From the NCBI GenBank assembly GCA_937625935.1, contig OW569386.1:186001-250000 (forward strand): 64,000 nt of DNA. The letters are read 5' to 3'. This document shows positions 32,801 to 42,400 of this stretch, piece by piece. This stretch comes from Tetramitus jugosus. Taxonomy: Eukaryota > Heterolobosea > Eutetramitea > Acrasida > Vahlkampfiidae. Position 1 is the first letter of the stretch. The number at the start of each line of letters is the position of its first letter. The notes below the pieces were generated by a model. The model did no database searches and was not told the origin of the DNA. It saw only the letters and a program-made list of their open reading frames with translations. A program made the translations under genes and the position numbers.

Positions 32801-33132
32801 GGTCTCATCATCAGTTCACCAACTCCACCACTTTGTTCATCATGCGCAGTATTACTCGGAGAATTATTACTATTATTATTAGTATGATTATTGTTCGTGT
32901 GGTTGTGACTAGTGGAGGAACGTTGTCGTTTTTTAGGTGGTTTATAACAACAGTTCAAATTGCGTTGTGCACATGCGGTACAGGCAGGCAATCGACGATC
33001 ACATTTTCGATGTGATGTTCTGCATTGAGCACATGAAATTTGAAAGTATTTGATAGAGTCGTTTCCACCTGATGAGTCAATGACAATGTTGGATATGGGT
33101 AACGTGTTGTCTGTTGTTGTTGTTGATGACAT
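29836..33132 (-). CDS. Large protein with Zn2Cys6 binuclear-cluster DNA-binding domain
   Basis: About 1,098 residues from the ATG at 33132. The N-terminus has a full fungal-type Zn2Cys6 cluster: Cys at 34, 37, 44, 51, 54 and 61 in the frame CAQCRTSHRKC and CTACAQRNLNC, followed by the basic linker YKPPKKRQR. A huge low-complexity region (about residues 75-550, runs of H, Q, N, S, T) comes next. An ordered helical domain follows from about residue 570 (FEFRVNKTLFYSLNAVVLHH, then HACINIVNYLFGKRVHVGEA, YCFENLQIFLIGGGVYIELY). The end is Q/S-rich. Probable transcription regulator. An in-frame ATG at 33303 exists, but the extra 57 residues have leader-like CAACA-derived composition. Confidence 0.82.
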   Translation of the reverse strand: MSSTTTTDNTLPISNIVIDSSGGNDSIKYFQISCAQCRTSHRKCDRRLPACTACAQRNLNCCYKPPKKRQRSSTSHNHTNNNHTNNNSNNSPSNTAHDEQSGGVGELMMRPSKISRSTTPHNYSTTTTTTTRAYSPVASPVGSTSSSSNTASPSASHFINNNTHHHHQQPPPSSHHQQHQQQQNVNYHHASQHHHNNNNQYANHHHSHQMNQQQYSSTANTRNSYQQQQPQQHHYVNQQHQHQPHHHSYQQNNYNTSSPSPSSHSPSPSYYQTNAQQQQQQHHHQQQQPASQQYYHPQTNQHHHHGTQSKPSYSPTTMMNNHHSRAATSHGVESGGNHHAAVTPTTTTIDINTSGGNGNADDTVVSLDRVLDLCSKFMASVNSTCDRASARKDLKHLILTNQMPPAEDNDINLNDTHSSSTSSSNSPSSSGGHVVSSINQNTNNSILKIALPAGVTAITTSSSSSSSSSRSPSRNGGGRNRSDSVNGGGASGSTSGSSGSGSGVESVTHAGPNAQRTNPFSSSTGLAQQGAMMQNTTTGIPPCIPPNAETFEFRVNKTLFYSLNAVVLHHAPIHTSASSTNQPAADFYQSVQRRLKSVLDGCIVNDTTDIMELTKNFTRIQLRQTADDMFRTARETLLHPEIYPYLATNPKLAHACINIVNYLFGKRVHVGEARLFLSNVKVFLQQTRNARYLNVNHYSGDAREHMEKIKETTAALMGTYYGTKMIMEMNNDYKDFSTYEGLRRLVDLSIRAYENVSIAMKYQETPNGFQRVRNLLKVLDTEPEGIDRLNKFVSVCKDLLSDNNWIPHEERKPNSVTFYRLSALGFQLYIANIESLRTTYDQETIASINRLKLNIANQIAKYCFENLQIFLIGGGVYIELYLHACRTHAARVRALLGDMNASHAELRDILSYLQAEIQTLDALYEKYETGEFAQMSKELKMLAQSISPQIMMLKELAKNNATTTSYSDSGSMGSTNVEDITTSYPYSQQTTSSHPDIQQQLYTVPAASSSLMLTQQPHMQFLSQEQQQQQQRTNVTLPYSPEQGHIVDPGSQTVFQSGNLFHFIPNFETLETILSNSNQLQELFPTEGETHMDHYLLE

Positions 33133-33729
33133 GTTGTCCGTTCGACCGTTGTGTGTGTTGCGTTGTTTTTCGCGTGTGTTCGTTGTGTGTGTTTTGTTGT
33201 TGAATATCTGATAGGGGAACTCTTTGATTTTTCTGGTTATTTTTTTTCCGTTCGAAAGGACCTTCGATGAAGAAACTACACATGTGTGGACGACAGGCAT
33301 CAATCAGCCTGGTTTTGGGCTGACTTGCTTGCTTGGAAAGCAAGTCCTGTTGGAATGAATGAACGGTTATCGTGAGAATATCGGATAAAGCGGCATTTCA
33401 ACGGAGTTTCCTCCCACCGGCTACGAAGTTGAAAAATACTCCATCAGCCTTTTCTCATGTTCTACCGTTATTACGAAGAACTTTTTGCAAACTTCGTCTC
33501 AGAGGGCACTTGAGTTTAAATTCGAGGTCCAATGCAAAAATGCACATATTTGACGGTGGTGGTTTTATCGTAGATTTCCGACCAGAAAAGGGTTTCTAAA
33601 GATGGCTCTCTCGCAAATGGTAAGTGCCAGCTTCAATTGTGGTTCAATTTTGTAAAGCTTCCGTTATCGACAATCCAATTTAAATGGTTTCTGCGTTCAG
33701 GGTCACACCAACTTGATCAAAAGAAAGAG
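33133..33729. other. Divergent promoter region with a probable 5'UTR intron
   Basis: It lies between the Zn2Cys6 gene and the SAMHD1-like gene. Near the right end, a GTAAGT donor at 33620 and an acceptor GTTCAG ending at 33700 fit a spliceosomal intron of 81 nt. Joining them from the ATG at 33602 does not enter the SAMHD1 frame, so this is probably a 5'UTR intron. A 75-codon frame at 33372-33599 has no recognisable features. Confidence 0.4.
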
Positions 33730-35211
33730 ATGGAGCAATACAAGATTATCAATGACCCTATCTATGGTCATATCAAACTTGATAGTCGTTTGTTCACTAT
33801 TATTGATACTCCAGTGTTTCAAAGACTGAGAGATTTGAAACAGTTGGGTGGAATGTACTTTGTGTTTCCAGGTGCAGCACACAATCGTTTCGAACACTCT
33901 ATTGGTACAAGTTATTTGGCAGGAGAATGGATGAAACGATTCAAGGACAAACAACCAGAGCTCGAGATCACTGACAAAGATGTACTTTTGGTGCAAATTG
34001 CTGGTTTGTGTCATGATCTTGGACATGGTCCCTTCTCCCACATGTTTCAAGACATTTATGTGAAGAGAAACAAAGAATTGAAAGGATGGAAGCATGAGCA
34101 AGCCAGTTGTGATCTGTTGAAGTTAATCATTGAAGACTCGAAGGATAATGAAAAATTGCTGGATGAGGAAGATTTGGAAATTGTAAAGCATCTGATCATG
34201 GGTACCGTTCCTGAGATTTTTCCAAACCAAAAGAAGTTTATGTTCCAAATTGTTTGTAACAAGACGAACAGTATTGATGTGGACAAGATGGATTATTTGG
34301 TAAGAGATACTCATAGTGCAGGCCTACCATTAGGATTTTCAGTCAGCAGAATACTTGATAATAGTATAGTGTTCGGCACAGATATCTGTTTCGATGAAAG
34401 AGGAGTGTTCAATGTTGCCCAGATGTTCATTTCCAGATATGGCCTCCACAAGGAGGTCTACTCTCATGCAGTCGTAGAGTCTATAGAACTGATGATTGGA
34501 GATGTTTTTAAGAAGGTGGAGGATATGTTTCAAATCAATAAGATCCTCAAGGATATGACATCTTGTGATCAAGAGATAAAAAAACAAGGCCTAATTCGGT
34601 ATGCATTGCTCACAGACAGTTTATTGAAAATGGTTGAAAGAACAGAAGATCCTTCAAATGGAAATCTGGCTGCTGCAAAGGCATTAATAGAGAGAATTCA
34701 AACAAGACGTCATTACAAGTACATGGGAGGCTTTGCGATTCCGAAAAATTCAACCGACGAGATTGACGAGCATCTGGATTCATTGCAGAATTTTTTGCAG
34801 GAAGAGATTGCTAATTATCATGTGATCATTAAGAAAAGAAGTATCAACTTTGCCATGAAAGACAAGAATCCGTTATTGGCTATTCTGTTTTACTCAGGAA
34901 ATGAAGATGAGAAACCAAAGCGTAAAACTCTGAAAGAGATTAGTCCCATACTCTCAGCAGATATTGATGAGAATCAGACAAGAGTGTACCTCACTGTTCT
35001 GGACCAGGATATTCAAGACAAAGTATTCGAGAAGCTGAGTCGTTTTGAAAAAAGTTCTGGAAACTCTATCAGAGCTGTTCGTGTGTTTAGTCCCAAGTCC
35101 TTAAGAAAGAAACCCCGATGTGGAAAGGGAAGGAACATGACACCACAAAAACTCTTCACAGAGAATCCTCCCACCCAAGCGTCGGACAATGAGCGTGACC
35201 CGAAGAACTGA
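33730..35211 (+). CDS. SAMHD1-like: SAMHD1-like HD-domain dNTP triphosphohydrolase
   Basis: Hydrolyses dNTPs to nucleosides and triphosphate in the characterised relatives. 493 residues from MEQYKIINDPIYGHIKLDSR. All metal ligands of the HD site are present: His 56 in HNRFEHSIG, His 95-Asp 96 in GLCHDLGHGPFSHMF, and Asp 185 in SIDVDKMDYLVRDT. The flanking DTPVFQRLRDLKQLGGMYFV and GAAHNRF are typical of SAMHD1. There is no SAM domain, unlike the human protein, and the basic C-terminal tail (KKPRCGKGRNMTPQK) is short. The frame is open back to 33637, but that part overlaps the probable 5'UTR intron, so the ATG at 33730 was taken. Confidence 0.92.
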   Translation: MEQYKIINDPIYGHIKLDSRLFTIIDTPVFQRLRDLKQLGGMYFVFPGAAHNRFEHSIGTSYLAGEWMKRFKDKQPELEITDKDVLLVQIAGLCHDLGHGPFSHMFQDIYVKRNKELKGWKHEQASCDLLKLIIEDSKDNEKLLDEEDLEIVKHLIMGTVPEIFPNQKKFMFQIVCNKTNSIDVDKMDYLVRDTHSAGLPLGFSVSRILDNSIVFGTDICFDERGVFNVAQMFISRYGLHKEVYSHAVVESIELMIGDVFKKVEDMFQINKILKDMTSCDQEIKKQGLIRYALLTDSLLKMVERTEDPSNGNLAAAKALIERIQTRRHYKYMGGFAIPKNSTDEIDEHLDSLQNFLQEEIANYHVIIKKRSINFAMKDKNPLLAILFYSGNEDEKPKRKTLKEISPILSADIDENQTRVYLTVLDQDIQDKVFEKLSRFEKSSGNSIRAVRVFSPKSLRKKPRCGKGRNMTPQKLFTENPPTQASDNERDPKN

Positions 35212-35291
35212 GCAACAACAGGCATCACCGAAATTGTGCGCCAAAGCTTTTTGATTAAAAATTTCTTCGTCATTTATTCCGCACAAAAACC

Positions 35292-36710
35292 ATGAAGAAT
35301 TGGATTGCCATTGTGGAAGATTGTCAATCTCAAGCAGATCACAAGCAACTCGTTCAAGATGCACTCGAAAGCAAGGACTCTGAGTTGATTGCTCTCTTCC
35401 TCACGTATTTTTCTCCGCCAAAATCGCGTCAATTTCGCGCACTCGTGACCGATCGGGAATTACGACTGAGCTTCCTGCAAAATGTGGAATCGGAGAACAT
35501 TGACGTTGATCAATCTCTAGGTCACTACATGAACTTTTTGCTTCAATGCTTGAGAGACGATTCACCAGTCGTTCAACAGGCAGCTCTTAGTCACTTGCAA
35601 GAGGAATTTGTAGATTTGTTGGATGATGCCAATGCTTCTACTGCCATGAGGGAACAAACTGAATGCACCAAATTGTTCAAACAACTGGTTACAAAGCTCA
35701 TGTACATGAGTATCAAGAGAACACCAGATGCAAAGGTTCGAAGCAACGCTTTAGCTACTATCGATCTCATTGCAACTGCTTCACTTGATGCCAGTAGTCA
35801 ATTGTTTGATGTTTTGGATCATTTCATTCAGAATACGGTATCAGGCAATGCAACTGACTCGGAAAAGGAAGCATGCATAACGGTTCTTGGTCAACTCTGT
35901 TCCTATGAACAGTTTGAATTAATGTTGGACTTTGATTGGATCAGTGATCAGATGATTAAGAGTCAAAATTTGGATATTGTGGAAGCTGCTTGTTGGACAT
36001 TGAGTCGTTTCCCAAAGGAGTTTGTTGGATTCTTGTTAACATTTGAGAGATTTGAAGTGTTGAATGCAGTGTGTTCCTACTTGACTCATGAAAGTGCTTC
36101 CTTGAGGAGCTGTGCGATTCATTCATTGATTACTTTGTTGAGCACATGCCAAGAGGAATTCCATGAGCATTTCCAGTCCTATACAAGCACGATACAACAA
36201 GCGATTCCAAAATCGTTTGACATGGCAGTTTCAGAAGATGCCAATAATGAGAAATTAGAGGCGATCACTCCTCTATTCGATCTATCTACACTAACATTTG
36301 CCATTTTGAACAATTTACATGACGAGTATGATGCAAACATGAAGTCTGTAGTTGAGAGGTACTTTGGCTCGCACAATAATGACAATTATGTCACAGCTGG
36401 TGTCGTTCGGAATTTATGTATCATATTGACTCAGATGAGAACGATGAACGAGACTGTGGCATTCGCGATAGAAAGAGTGTATGACATACTACAAGGTCAA
36501 TCATTGACCACTGACCTCGAAGAGGATGACGCATCATATCTGCTCATCAAATGCTCACTGGAACTCTTGATACTGTACGTGGAAATTATCAGAGAAGATT
36601 CGGCCACCATTGACACCAAACGAAACTTTATTCAAGAACATGCCATAACAAAGTACAAGGACATCTTTCAGGATCAAACCCAAGCATTACAAAAACTTCT
36701 CAACCCTTAA
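35292..36710 (+). CDS. HEAT/ARM-type helical repeat protein, possibly PSMD5-like
   Basis: A 472-residue, all-helical, intron-free frame with repeated HEAT/ARM-like helix pairs: QCLRDDSPVVQQAALSHLQE, DAKVRSNALATIDLIATASL, KEACITVLGQLCSYEQFELM, LTHESASLRSCAIHSLITLL. Length and repeat layout resemble the proteasome assembly chaperone PSMD5/S5b (about 500 residues), but no single motif proves this. No membrane or targeting segment is seen. It starts about 80 bp after the SAMHD1-like stop. Confidence 0.6.
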   Translation: MKNWIAIVEDCQSQADHKQLVQDALESKDSELIALFLTYFSPPKSRQFRALVTDRELRLSFLQNVESENIDVDQSLGHYMNFLLQCLRDDSPVVQQAALSHLQEEFVDLLDDANASTAMREQTECTKLFKQLVTKLMYMSIKRTPDAKVRSNALATIDLIATASLDASSQLFDVLDHFIQNTVSGNATDSEKEACITVLGQLCSYEQFELMLDFDWISDQMIKSQNLDIVEAACWTLSRFPKEFVGFLLTFERFEVLNAVCSYLTHESASLRSCAIHSLITLLSTCQEEFHEHFQSYTSTIQQAIPKSFDMAVSEDANNEKLEAITPLFDLSTLTFAILNNLHDEYDANMKSVVERYFGSHNNDNYVTAGVVRNLCIILTQMRTMNETVAFAIERVYDILQGQSLTTDLEEDDASYLLIKCSLELLILYVEIIREDSATIDTKRNFIQEHAITKYKDIFQDQTQALQKLLNP

Positions 36711-36982
36711 ACCTTGCAATACAACAGTCAAGAATTCCACCACTCCAAAAAACGGAGAGGAACAAAGGAACAGAATGAGATTCGAACATTCAGGCCAGGG
36801 AACCAAAAAAAAAACGACCACAACATCAAAAAACTTTCAAGTCTTCACACGCCAAAAACACGTTCGCGACATCAAATTAGCATCCAATCCTATCAACAAC
36901 AACAATAACATTTCTCAAAAAGAGCGAATCAACACCACCAACAACAACCATCTCGAGATTTGAATTGAACACACACATCGGT

Positions 36983-39493
36983 ATGAGCATTCCTGCCTCC
37001 GCCTCCGCCGCCGCCACCTCTTCAACAACAATAACATTCAATAAGAATGAACAACAACAATCATCATCAACATCAACATCATCATCATTGCCAACACTGA
37101 TCCTCCAACACAAGATTAATCGATTGACCGATACACTTCCCACATACAGTTCTCTCTTTTCCACCACTACTCCCACCACTACATATGCGGCTCAACAACA
37201 AAAAGTCAATTCTCAAATCACATCTTCATCATCATCATCATCATCATCATCAACAACTACACTATCATCGATCAATACCACTATATCACCACCAATTTTG
37301 ATGAACACCACCCATTCAACAACAACAGCTACAACAGCTACAACCATGGACAATGATCCCTTTTTTCAACAACAACACGCACTCTATCATTATTTATTAC
37401 AGTTGATTCGGCAGGAAGAAGCAAAAGAAGAAGTAAAAGCAGAAGAAGGTTCAACAACAACAACAACAACAACAACAGAAAATGTAATGCAACAATGTAT
37501 ATTATTCCTATCGAACAAGTATCAATCCATTGTACAACAACAAAAACAACAATTGTCATCGTCATCATCATCATCATTGACGGAGAATTATCATCATCAT
37601 CAACAGAATAGTGGACCATTGACATTGGAACAGTTACAGACGATATCACAGGAGAAGATGGTTCAAACATTTGAGTTACTCATGAATCGATTTAGTGAAC
37701 GATTATTGGCGCACTATCGAACTTTGATTCAAAACAAGAATGATGTGAGTAATGAAGCGAGAGTGAGTAGTAGTAGGAGTAGTAGTAGTGGTGATGAAGA
37801 AGAAGAAGGTGGTGCTGGTAGTGCTGATGTAGATGATGAAAGCATGTTGATTGCGTCAGTGATTGAAAAATACATGATGGAAGATTACTTGTATGAGCAT
37901 GTGTTTGTCTCGTGTGCACAAGACGCGCAATACGATGATAATTTGAGTGAGAAATTGAACATTTTTGCAACGATTATTCAACCGAAACATCTCGATATTC
38001 AACTATGTTCTCAAACGAATGAATCAAGTGGTGTAAGTAGTGCTAGTGGTGGTGGTGGTGGTGCAATGAATCACGCGAGTCAAACGATGATGAATACGGT
38101 GCGATTGATCATGAGTGAAGGATTTAGGCGATCGGTCAAATGGTTCCGCGCAATGAACAAGCACAAGACTGTGTGTGCAAAGATGAAGTGCCTGGAGTTG
38201 TCATTCAAGAGCTTGTTTCACATTGAGTCAATGGAACAAATGGATGGTGACAGTCTCATCTCTCTCATTATTTTCCTCACAATGTATAGCAATATGCGAC
38301 ACTTGCATTCGACAATGGAGTATCTCATTGTGTATGTGGAGGCGTTTTATCCAATGGCAATGATGGGTCAGTGGGGCTACTTTCTAACGAACCTGTCCGT
38401 GGCAGTCTCCTGGTGGAAATCAATTAATATCACTGAAGAACCATTGTCCACGTATTTCAAGTCTGATGCGTTGAGTGCGATGGATGTGGAGCAGTTGATT
38501 CGCCGGTGGAATATCGTTTATGGTACCAAACTGAAACCAGATGCTGATTTCGTAATGTTTGAGGACAAGAATCAGCGTGTCAATTCTGATAATATCAATA
38601 TGGTCATAGAGGCAACTCCTGCTCGAACCATACGGCGAGGAAGTGTCAATAGTGATACAACCAATGTAGTGAACGCGAATGGCAGTTGCAACACTGATTC
38701 AACAATTGTTGTGGTTGATGATGATGTGAATTCGTTGAATCGGAGCTCTGAGTCATCGTCTGTGGCTGGCGTAGATGGCGGTCAAGGCAATGATTACGAA
38801 GACGACAGTTTCACGGACCACATGAGCATCTATTCTGATTCGGCAGCAGTGCTTGTGACACGGTTCTTTGACGATGATGATGATGAAGATGATGCTGGAG
38901 ATGATAATGGTGAGTATGGTGATGTCAATTCGGACATGACTCGGAGTTGTTACTCTGATATCAGTGCATCGTACTTGAATTATCACTGGCGGCCCAAACC
39001 CATTACCGCAAATCTGGCTAACAACAGTTTTGTGGACAAGAATCTCGTTTCGTGGAATTATGTGCCAAGCCCACCGCTCAATGACGGCTCGATAAAACAA
39101 CCACATTCACTAACGGTGCAAACTAGCATGGGTCGAAGATTGGTGCACCATAACAGGCAACATCATCGAACACTCTCTGATCCATCCATGTCAGACCTGT
39201 CGCTCAAGAGACAAAGAGGTACCACTGGAGCACTTAATGTGCCAGCCACACAGCAATTGCAACAAAAGCAATTCAAACCACACCGCAATTCACCAATGAA
39301 GGGTATGTTCTCGTGGCTGAAACGGTCATCCGGTCCAAAACCGATTCGAGCTCGCACAGACAGTCCTAGACGACCAAACTCTCCACCAGACTCTCCCGTA
39401 TACACTCAGGATATATTCTTGGTCGAACAAGAGTTGAGCAGTCGATTAGGCACACCGACCGAAGGCCACAACAACAATAAAATCTATGACTAG
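36983..39493 (+). CDS. VPS9-domain protein (probable Rab5-family exchange factor)
   Basis: About 836 residues from the ATG at 36983 (MSIPASASAAATSS). Residues 1-210 are low complexity (S, T, Q). A helical bundle follows (EKMVQTFELLMNRFSERLLA) and then a VPS9 domain around residues 385-480: KMKCLELSFKSLFHIESMEQ, MDGDSLISLIIFLTMYSNM, LHSTMEYLIVYVEAFYPMAM, and the signature GYFLTNLSVAVSWW. The Asp of MDGDSL and the aromatic of GYFLTN are the positions that contact Rab5 switch regions in known VPS9 proteins. The C-terminal third is acidic, then basic and Ser/Pro-rich. Endosomal function is inferred from the family. Confidence 0.82.
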   Translation: MSIPASASAAATSSTTITFNKNEQQQSSSTSTSSSLPTLILQHKINRLTDTLPTYSSLFSTTTPTTTYAAQQQKVNSQITSSSSSSSSSSTTTLSSINTTISPPILMNTTHSTTTATTATTMDNDPFFQQQHALYHYLLQLIRQEEAKEEVKAEEGSTTTTTTTTENVMQQCILFLSNKYQSIVQQQKQQLSSSSSSSLTENYHHHQQNSGPLTLEQLQTISQEKMVQTFELLMNRFSERLLAHYRTLIQNKNDVSNEARVSSSRSSSSGDEEEEGGAGSADVDDESMLIASVIEKYMMEDYLYEHVFVSCAQDAQYDDNLSEKLNIFATIIQPKHLDIQLCSQTNESSGVSSASGGGGGAMNHASQTMMNTVRLIMSEGFRRSVKWFRAMNKHKTVCAKMKCLELSFKSLFHIESMEQMDGDSLISLIIFLTMYSNMRHLHSTMEYLIVYVEAFYPMAMMGQWGYFLTNLSVAVSWWKSINITEEPLSTYFKSDALSAMDVEQLIRRWNIVYGTKLKPDADFVMFEDKNQRVNSDNINMVIEATPARTIRRGSVNSDTTNVVNANGSCNTDSTIVVVDDDVNSLNRSSESSSVAGVDGGQGNDYEDDSFTDHMSIYSDSAAVLVTRFFDDDDDEDDAGDDNGEYGDVNSDMTRSCYSDISASYLNYHWRPKPITANLANNSFVDKNLVSWNYVPSPPLNDGSIKQPHSLTVQTSMGRRLVHHNRQHHRTLSDPSMSDLSLKRQRGTTGALNVPATQQLQQKQFKPHRNSPMKGMFSWLKRSSGPKPIRARTDSPRRPNSPPDSPVYTQDIFLVEQELSSRLGTPTEGHNNNKIYD

Positions 39494-42400
39494 ATGACTG
39501 ACCTGCCCAAATCTTGTTTCGTTGATAGTAGAAACTTCAAGTTCAAACGTTCGTTAAATGTGAGATTTCTTGTGTAGCACCGCACAGCGGAAAAAAAGTC
39601 ATCTTTCCAGAAATGGAATGATTGGGAAACACCGCTGTCTCTCGTCAACCAATAACTCAACCGTTCTTTATTAGTGGATACAAAGGAACTATCGATTTTG
39701 ATATATCCTCCACATTTCAGCAATACCTGCTGTCGGCATTGTTTCAAGGTGGTGAACTCTGTGCGAGAAGCATAGAGTTTAATCTTACGTCTTGTAAGAC
39801 CGTGGAGGACTTTGGTGAAGAACAAATTTACGTTTCATCAATAGCGCTTGAAGTTGATTCCCTTCAATGATTGGTCACAGTCTCGGAGAGTACAATGCTT
39901 CCTTATCCTTGTGTCGAGATCAAAACGATTGTAAAAAGGATATTCGAATTGATTATTGTCAATACAGTTATCTATGATTTATTCGATAGTTCTAAAAGCT
40001 TTTAGAATGTTAATACACAGTTCTTGACGTGGTTTCTTTGTTTAAAGGTCGTCTTTGTGTGAGTGATCAGATCAACTCGCCTCCTTGGTGCTCGTTCAAC
40101 TATCATCGATTAAAGATACTGCGAAGCATGATTCTTCAGAGTCTGATGCGACAGTACAAGTACCGGATTTTCCCGCGATGATAAATATTTCCTGGATCTT
40201 CTGAACAATCGCAACAAATGGTCATTCATTTATTTATTGACGGCTCGACAATTAATCCAGTTCTTTTGAGAACATTAGAAATGTTTTTGAGTTGTATTGT
40301 CCTTGTGTTTGGTATGGAAGTGTTCATGAAGTTTTAATTGTTTTCATGCTGTTAATTGCTTCTAATTGTAGCATGTTTGAGGAGAAAGATTGTTATACCC
40401 CGACCGAACCACGAAAAACAACTGGTTCAACCAAAACACACGCACAACAACCCAAACACCCAAACAACCAAAACAGCGTCTCTGACGAGATGATTTTTCC
40501 ACAAGGATCAAAAGAACAAAACGGCAAAACAACCATTAAACAATGCCAAGACAGAGTTCTTAAAAAGAAAAAGTTCAATAGGACATGTGGTGAGTAGCAA
40601 GAATTGGTTCAAGACGCACCAGCCATTCCTTGTACTTCTCCTTCCTTTTTTCGTTCTTCCTTTTCCTTCAGCGCGTCTCTTTCTCACAATTTCCGGAACC
40701 GGATGAACGGTTTTTTTCAGTTCTGTTCCAGACATTCCCATGCTCAACGGTGAGTGACCACCGGCGAGGGACCATCTATCAGTTTCCTCTAAGCTGCGGA
40801 ATTGGTGAAGTTGTAAGACTGTCTTGAGTCCCTTTACAACACCATCTTACTCGGTTTTAAAAGCACCTGTCATTTTCTCTGTTTGATTCAACCCACACAA
40901 CAAATACAACAGCACTATGCCTCAGGGTGCGTCTAAAGACGGCAAGAAAGAGAAAGAGAGAGACTGTCAAAAAGGATGAATACTCATCACATTCCGTGGT
41001 CAAGGTCGGTCTGAAGTCTCTATTGTTGCATCCAACTCTGTTACCAATCATACAAACTCAAGCTCTGGATACTACAAGGATTGCTCTTCGACTCACAAGA
41101 TTTAAACATATTCGTTTTGAGACACTTGGAATCTAACTATCAAATTCCTTTATTAGATCAAAGAGTCAACATACTAACTCTCTCATTGATATTCAAAAGA
41201 CCCAAGAGATGGCTGAATTCTTTAGGCAAGTCAGAAGGATGTATGCCTTCATGAATCATCTATTCAAGGAATATGAATGATGGGAATGCAAAACATCTGC
41301 ATACTACAATGTGAATATTAAAAACCTAAGAACCCGCCTGAATTGGTTAATAACCTAGGTCTTTCCTTTCTTGTGGAGCTTCAAGCATTGAATCATGCGA
41401 TCAATACTCGCGAAGCAAGGAGAACGGACTGAAAAGCTAAGGTCTCATTGTTCCATCACACAAGCAGTTCTGGTATCGATGCGAGGTGCTTGGATGTACC
41501 CATAAGCCGTGCAAGAACCACGGGAGTTTAGAGATTCATTTCGTTCGTGAACATAAAATGACATGTGATGATGCAGCGATGAAAGGTGGTAAAAGCTGAC
41601 AGTATTAAAACCGTGGTCAAACAAAGATGTGATGATAGAATGTGTAGCGCGAGAGGAGCATCCAACAACATGGAAGTGTTTCAGATAAACCCCATAATTT
41701 GTTTAGGGGATTGTGATACTGCCAACGGCTATAAGTTTTCTGATGGCCATTTAACTGGCTCTTTGGTCTGAGATAAACTCGAAAATTGTTTCTTCGAAGG
41801 TCAATCACCCCTACCTATTGCCAGTAATAGCTGACGCAAAGAGGTGTTGGCAGTCCAAGTGCATAGAAGTCCATGGAATTTGTCCCAAAGATGTTGTTGT
41901 GTGCAGGTATTGGACTTTTTTATTACGAGTGGCGCCCCCATTCCCATTACAAACAAGATGTGAAGATTGTCAAGAAGGGTATCTTATTGTCCGTTACATT
42001 CAAAACCCGAAGTAGAATTGAAACAAAAAAACAAAAAACAAAAAAGGAACAGTGGGGAATTTTTTTGATGGATGAGTTCTCAGATGACGCCTATTTGATA
42101 GAAGATCATAACGAAGAAATTCAAGAGCTGAAATACAAAGTTCAAGATCAAGAAAAAAGAATAGAGCTCCTTGAAAAACCGTTGCTCTTCTCACGAAGAA
42201 AATCGGAAAATCAAAAAACCCAAAAAAATAAAGAAAAGTATATTTATAACCATTTCTGATGCTACCATACAAAACGTGTTTCCTGCCCATCTTTTTAACT
42301 TCCAAAGATTGTGGATGTTAAGAAGTACTTCAAAGTAGTTACAGTTTGATACCGAAAAAAGAGGAAGCAACCAATTTCCATCTGCGTGGAGAGCGTCGAT

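Noticed and set aside
37200-37600. Dense trinucleotide repeats (CAA, TCA) resembling satellite or CRISPR-like repetition
   Set aside because: They encode Q/S/T runs inside an intact reading frame of the VPS9 gene and have no repeat-spacer structure.
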